A program made the translations under genes and the position numbers. Shown here in pieces: positions 60,977 to 64,000 of a stretch of 64,000 nucleotides of DNA. Origin of the DNA: an uncultured Lachnospiraceae bacterium (GTDB taxonomy: Bacteria > Bacillota > Clostridia > Lachnospirales > Lachnospiraceae); the NCBI GenBank assembly GCA_946557105.1, contig CAMNSZ010000002.1, forward strand, positions 1-64,000, given 5' to 3'. The notes under the pieces are model-generated. The model had not been told where the DNA came from and searched no databases. It saw only the letters and a list, made by a program, of their open reading frames with translations. Position 1 is the stretch's first letter, and each line of letters starts with the position of its first letter.

Positions 60977-62263
60977 TTAACGATTTGCAAGCTCCGTTGT
61001 AATCTCCTCCCAGCTCACATCCTTTTCTACCATAAGAACCATCATATGATAGAGGAAGTCGCTGATTTCATATTTTACCTCATTGGAATTGGGATTCTTT
61101 GCCGCAATGACAATTTCGGTGGCTTCCTCTCCAAGCTTCTTTAAAATTTTATCAATTCCCTTGTCAAAAAGATAATTGGTATAAGACCCTTCCTTAGGAT
61201 GCTGCTTCCTGTCCTTGATTACATGAAGCACATCCTCAAACACCTGCAGAGGATTTGCGCACTCCTCATAATCCTTTTTTGTTATTTCATTAAAAAAGCA
61301 GCTTCTTGCACCTGTGTGACATGCGGCTCCCACCTGAGAAACCTTTGCCAAAACAGTGTCCATATCACAGTCGGCAGTCAGGCTTTTTACATATTGGAAG
61401 TGTCCGCTGGTTGCGCCCTTTAACCATAACTCATTGCGGCTTCTGCTGTAATAAGTCATTTTGCCGGTTTTGATGGTCTGTTCGTAAGCTTCCTCATTCA
61501 TATAAGCAACCATAAGCACTTCAAGAGTCTTATAATCCTGTACCACAACGGGAAGCATTCCGCCGTTATTCTTCTTGAAATCAGACCATTTATAAGCGGC
61601 CTTTAAGGTCTCCACCGGAATGTTATTTTCCTGACAAAGCTCCTTTAAAGAAAGAATTTCCTTGATATTATCATTAATGGTATTACCTGTCACGCCTAAC
61701 ACGCCCTCATAAGCAAAAATTTCTATCAGCTTATTTAAAGCTATCTGATTAATCTGTACAAAAAAGGGCAAATCCGTAACTGCCATAGTTTCTCTTATTT
61801 GATGGGGATTCATAAGAACCATAGAGGAAACATACTTTTCCAATAATTCCTTGTTTGCCCTTAAAATTTCCGGGTCATTGTAGGACACCAAAATCTTTTC
61901 TTTGCCAAATTTCAGGGAAACCTCCTCGGTAATGGAAATATTACTTTCCTTCTCGTAATCTAAAACCGCTTTTTTACAGCCTGCATAAAGTAATTTCTTA
62001 ATGTCCTCCATGCGCTTTACATTGCCGGCGCCGATAACATCCATTTCCACACAGCCACAAATTTCCTTTAGGATATCCAAAGCCTTCTCATGCTCTTCAT
62101 CCTCATGTGACATATCAAACACAATAAGCTCGTCTGCATTATGCTCGCTGTAATGTCTGGCAAGCCGGACAGGGTCGGTATCGACTATCGTGGTATTATT
62201 CAGGCTTTTTACGGCATGTTCTTGATATAAATAAATACAGGGTACAAATTTCTTGATTGTCAT
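60977..62263 (-). CDS. hisIE: HisIE with an N-terminal HisF-like domain
   Basis: 428 residues. About 1-215 resembles HisF (KKFVPCIYLYQEHAVKS, ADELIVFDMSHEDEEHEKAL, GAGNVKRMEDIKKLLYAG), but the catalytic Asp of the usual PCLDV is replaced (PCIYL), so the domain is probably inactive as a cyclase. HisI follows with DCDMDTVL and ACHTGARSCF (metal sites), then HisE (LFDKGIDKILKKLGEEATEIV, YEISDFLYHMMVLM). The enzyme does steps two and three of histidine synthesis. GGAGG precedes the ATG. Confidence 0.93.
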   Translation of the reverse strand: MTIKKFVPCIYLYQEHAVKSLNNTTIVDTDPVRLARHYSEHNADELIVFDMSHEDEEHEKALDILKEICGCVEMDVIGAGNVKRMEDIKKLLYAGCKKAVLDYEKESNISITEEVSLKFGKEKILVSYNDPEILRANKELLEKYVSSMVLMNPHQIRETMAVTDLPFFVQINQIALNKLIEIFAYEGVLGVTGNTINDNIKEILSLKELCQENNIPVETLKAAYKWSDFKKNNGGMLPVVVQDYKTLEVLMVAYMNEEAYEQTIKTGKMTYYSRSRNELWLKGATSGHFQYVKSLTADCDMDTVLAKVSQVGAACHTGARSCFFNEITKKDYEECANPLQVFEDVLHVIKDRKQHPKEGSYTNYLFDKGIDKILKKLGEEATEIVIAAKNPNSNEVKYEISDFLYHMMVLMVEKDVSWEEITTELANR

Positions 62264-62325
62264 GCTCTTCCTCCATGCGGGAGCGTCTTTACGCGCAAAT
62301 GTGTAGCCATCTCCTGCCCGTTTTG

Positions 62326-62913
62326 TTATAAAGCTCCCTTGGTACTGAGTACATCCGTGATTCTTTCGTCTATTCCCACAGCCATGTCAAGCGCCTTGGC
62401 AAACGCCTTGAACATTGCCTCTATCATATGGTGATTGTTTGTTCCCGAAAGCATTTTTATGTGCAGGTTCATGCCCGCGCTGTAGGAAACCGCATAAAAA
62501 AATTCCCGCACAAGCTCGGCGTCCAGATAGCCCACTCTGGGAACGGTCAGCTCGCATTCAAAATTAAGAAAGGGTCTGCCGCACAAATCAATAGCGCATA
62601 ACGCAAGGGCGTCGTCCATGGGAAGGATAAAGTACCCATAACGGCGTATTCCCCTCTTGTCGCCTACCGCCTGAGCGATTGCCTGCCCCAAAACAATACC
62701 TGCGTCTTCCACGGTATGGTGCCCGTCCACCTGCAAATCCCCCGTTATTTTGCAACTCAAGTCAAAAAATCCATGCTTGGAAAAGCCCTCCAGCATATGG
62801 TCAAAAAAACCGATACCAGTATCAATCTCATATTTTCCGATTCCGTCTAAATTCAGCGTTACGGAAATATCCGTTTCTTTTGTCTTGCGCTCTACGGTAG
62901 CAATGCGTTCCAT
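62326..62913 (-). CDS. hisB: Imidazoleglycerol-phosphate dehydratase
   Basis: About 195 residues, standard for the single-function enzyme. GIGFFDHMLEGFSKHGFFDL, DGHHTVEDAGIVLGQA and the later NNHHMIEAMFKAFAKAL carry the Mn-binding histidines. It dehydrates IGP to imidazole acetol phosphate. ATG 62913 matches the family N-terminus (MERIATVERKTKET); an ATG at 62925 is also in frame. Lies 41 bases after hisD. Confidence 0.95.
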   Translation of the reverse strand: MERIATVERKTKETDISVTLNLDGIGKYEIDTGIGFFDHMLEGFSKHGFFDLSCKITGDLQVDGHHTVEDAGIVLGQAIAQAVGDKRGIRRYGYFILPMDDALALCAIDLCGRPFLNFECELTVPRVGYLDAELVREFFYAVSYSAGMNLHIKMLSGTNNHHMIEAMFKAFAKALDMAVGIDERITDVLSTKGAL

Positions 62914-62954
62914 AAAATAAACCATACCTTTCTGTATTCCGACGCGTCGGTGCG

Positions 62955-64000
62955 CTAATCCTCAAATCTTACTTTAATACTGTTTGCGTGGGCGGTCAAG
63001 CCCTCGTTTTCGGCAAATAATTCAATTTTATTGTGAACTTTTTGCAGCGCTTCCTTGGAATAGGAAATAATGCTGGTCTTCTTAAGAAAATCGTCTACAT
63101 TCACAGGGGAGAAAAACTTTGCCGTGCCGTTGGTGGGCAGAATGTGGTTAGGACCCGCAAAATAATCGCCCAAAGGCTCGGAGGAATACTCTCCGAGGAA
63201 AATAGCTCCTGCATTACGAATACGCGTCATAGTTTCAAAAGGATTCTTCGTCAAAATCTCCAAATGTTCGGAGGCAATTTCGTTCGCCGCTTCAACGGCT
63301 TCCTCCATATTTTCGGTAAGAAGTATGTACCCGTAATTGTCCAAGGATTTCCGGATAATTTCCCTGCGGGAAAGCTCCTCGGTAAAGCCGTCAACCTCCT
63401 TAGAAACCTGCTCGGCAAGCTCTCTTGAGGTAGTAATCAAAATGGCGCTCGCCAGCTCGTCATGCTCCGCCTGAGAGAGTAAGTCTGCGGCAACATAGCG
63501 GGGAGATGCGGTCTCGTCGGCAAGTACCAGAATTTCACTGGGCCCCGCGATGGAATCAATGCTTACATAGCCGTAGACGGCTTTTTTTGCCAACGCCACA
63601 AAAATATTGCCGGGTCCCGTGATTTTATCCACCTTCGGAACCGACCGGGTACCGAATGCCAGAGCGGCAATCGCCTGTGCGCCGCCCACCTTATAAATAG
63701 TATCAACCCCTGCAATATCGGCGGCAACCAGAGTACCGGGATTTATCCTGCCGTCGGCCGAGGGCGGCGTAGTCATAATAACCTCTCCCACTCCCGCCAC
63801 CTTGGCAGGAATTACATTCATAAGAACGCTGGAGGGATATGCCGCTTTGCCGCCGGGAACATATACCCCGACCTTGGCTATAGGGGTTATTTTCATGCCT
63901 AAAATGGTGCCGTCCTCCTTTGCGTCAAACCAGCTGTTGCGCAGCTGCTTTAGATGAAAGGCGCGGATGTTCTCAGCAGACTCTTTTATAACTTCTATCA
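62955..64000 (-). CDS. hisD: Histidinol dehydrogenase (partial at right edge)
   Basis: 348 residues are visible; the frame stays open to the edge (first full codon at 63998), so roughly the first 80 residues of this ~430-residue enzyme are missing. KVGVYVPGGKAAYPSSVLMN, DKITGPGNIFVALAKK, IAGPSEILVLAD, LLSQAEHD and AGPNHILPTNGTAKFFS are HisD motifs with the zinc and active-site residues. It oxidises histidinol to histidine in two steps. The ATG at 63896 is internal and not the start. Confidence 0.96.
   Translation of the reverse strand, partial: IEVIKESAENIRAFHLKQLRNSWFDAKEDGTILGMKITPIAKVGVYVPGGKAAYPSSVLMNVIPAKVAGVGEVIMTTPPSADGRINPGTLVAADIAGVDTIYKVGGAQAIAALAFGTRSVPKVDKITGPGNIFVALAKKAVYGYVSIDSIAGPSEILVLADETASPRYVAADLLSQAEHDELASAILITTSRELAEQVSKEVDGFTEELSRREIIRKSLDNYGYILLTENMEEAVEAANEIASEHLEILTKNPFETMTRIRNAGAIFLGEYSSEPLGDYFAGPNHILPTNGTAKFFSPVNVDDFLKKTSIISYSKEALQKVHNKIELFAENEGLTAHANSIKVRFED

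Overview
The window looks like a stretch of core chromosome from a Gram-positive anaerobe of the class Clostridia, most likely family Lachnospiraceae. The evidence is the gene content and order: mreBCD with a very long class B PBP, then minCDE, rodA and mgsA; yggS-sepF next to a HlyD-like protein; rplU-prp-rpmA with an N-terminally extended L27; TIGR03960/TIGR03936/RNase G; and a HisF-like/HisIE fusion. G+C is moderate. There are many TTG and GTG starts, strong Shine-Dalgarno sequences and short intrinsic terminators. I found no tRNA, rRNA, CRISPR array, insertion sequence or prophage, so this is mostly housekeeping DNA. The family assignment is inference; no marker gene such as 16S is present.

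Layout. 1-7030: the end of an unidentified gene, a minus-strand marR-MATE efflux operon, a two-component system with a membrane-anchored partner of unknown function, and an amino acid:Na+ symporter. 7071-20248: pepT, miaB, a SulP transporter, then a DNA repair and tRNA modification run (mutS, mutL, miaA), a YnbB-type PLP enzyme, a DUF4321 protein and radC. 20277-29982: the cell-shape and division cluster mreB-mreC-mreD-mrdA-minC-minD-minE-rodA, closed by mgsA and a D,D-carboxypeptidase lipoprotein. 30050-36845: a P-loop protein, a HlyD-like protein, yggS, sepF, aroB, lspA, an RluD-type pseudouridine synthase and a cytidylate-kinase-like protein. 36882-41265: the L21 leader and rplU-prp-rpmA-obg-yhbY-nadD-yqeK-rsfS, a ribosome-assembly and NAD operon. 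41437-47460: a small DUF378 protein, a complete branched-chain amino acid type ABC transporter (binding protein, two permeases, two ATPases) and a second cytidylate-kinase-like gene. 47589-50673: lexA, a divergent LysM gene under apparent SOS control, a Xer-like recombinase and a TtcA-type enzyme. 50914-56326: rubrerythrin, an AI-2E family protein, an SPFH protein, a frameshifted nucleotidyltransferase and a NUDIX hydrolase. 56349-60238: RNase E/G, TIGR03936 and TIGR03960. 60618-64000: a small membrane protein with an apparently structured leader, then hisIE, hisB and a hisD that runs off the right edge.

The central 20-41 kb holds the machinery that links envelope growth (MreBCD, PBP2, RodA, LspA, DacA), division-site choice (MinCDE, SepF) and ribosome assembly (Obg, YhbY, RsfS, RluD-type, L21/L27). 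The main non-routine signals are regulatory DNA and RNA: LexA-like boxes placed in the lexA/yneA-like divergent promoters, a perfect 18-bp operator-like palindrome at the ABC transporter promoter, paired 12-bp repeats at the marR promoter, a ribosome binding site buried in a terminator stem, a 24-bp perfect palindrome in front of the AI-2E gene, and a multi-hairpin leader at about 60460-60590 that matches no RNA family I can recall. The unusual proteins are the HisF-like pseudo-domain on HisIE, two divergent cytidylate-kinase-like paralogues without a normal P-loop, and a PBP2 of about 960 residues. I did not identify a clearly new multi-gene system.
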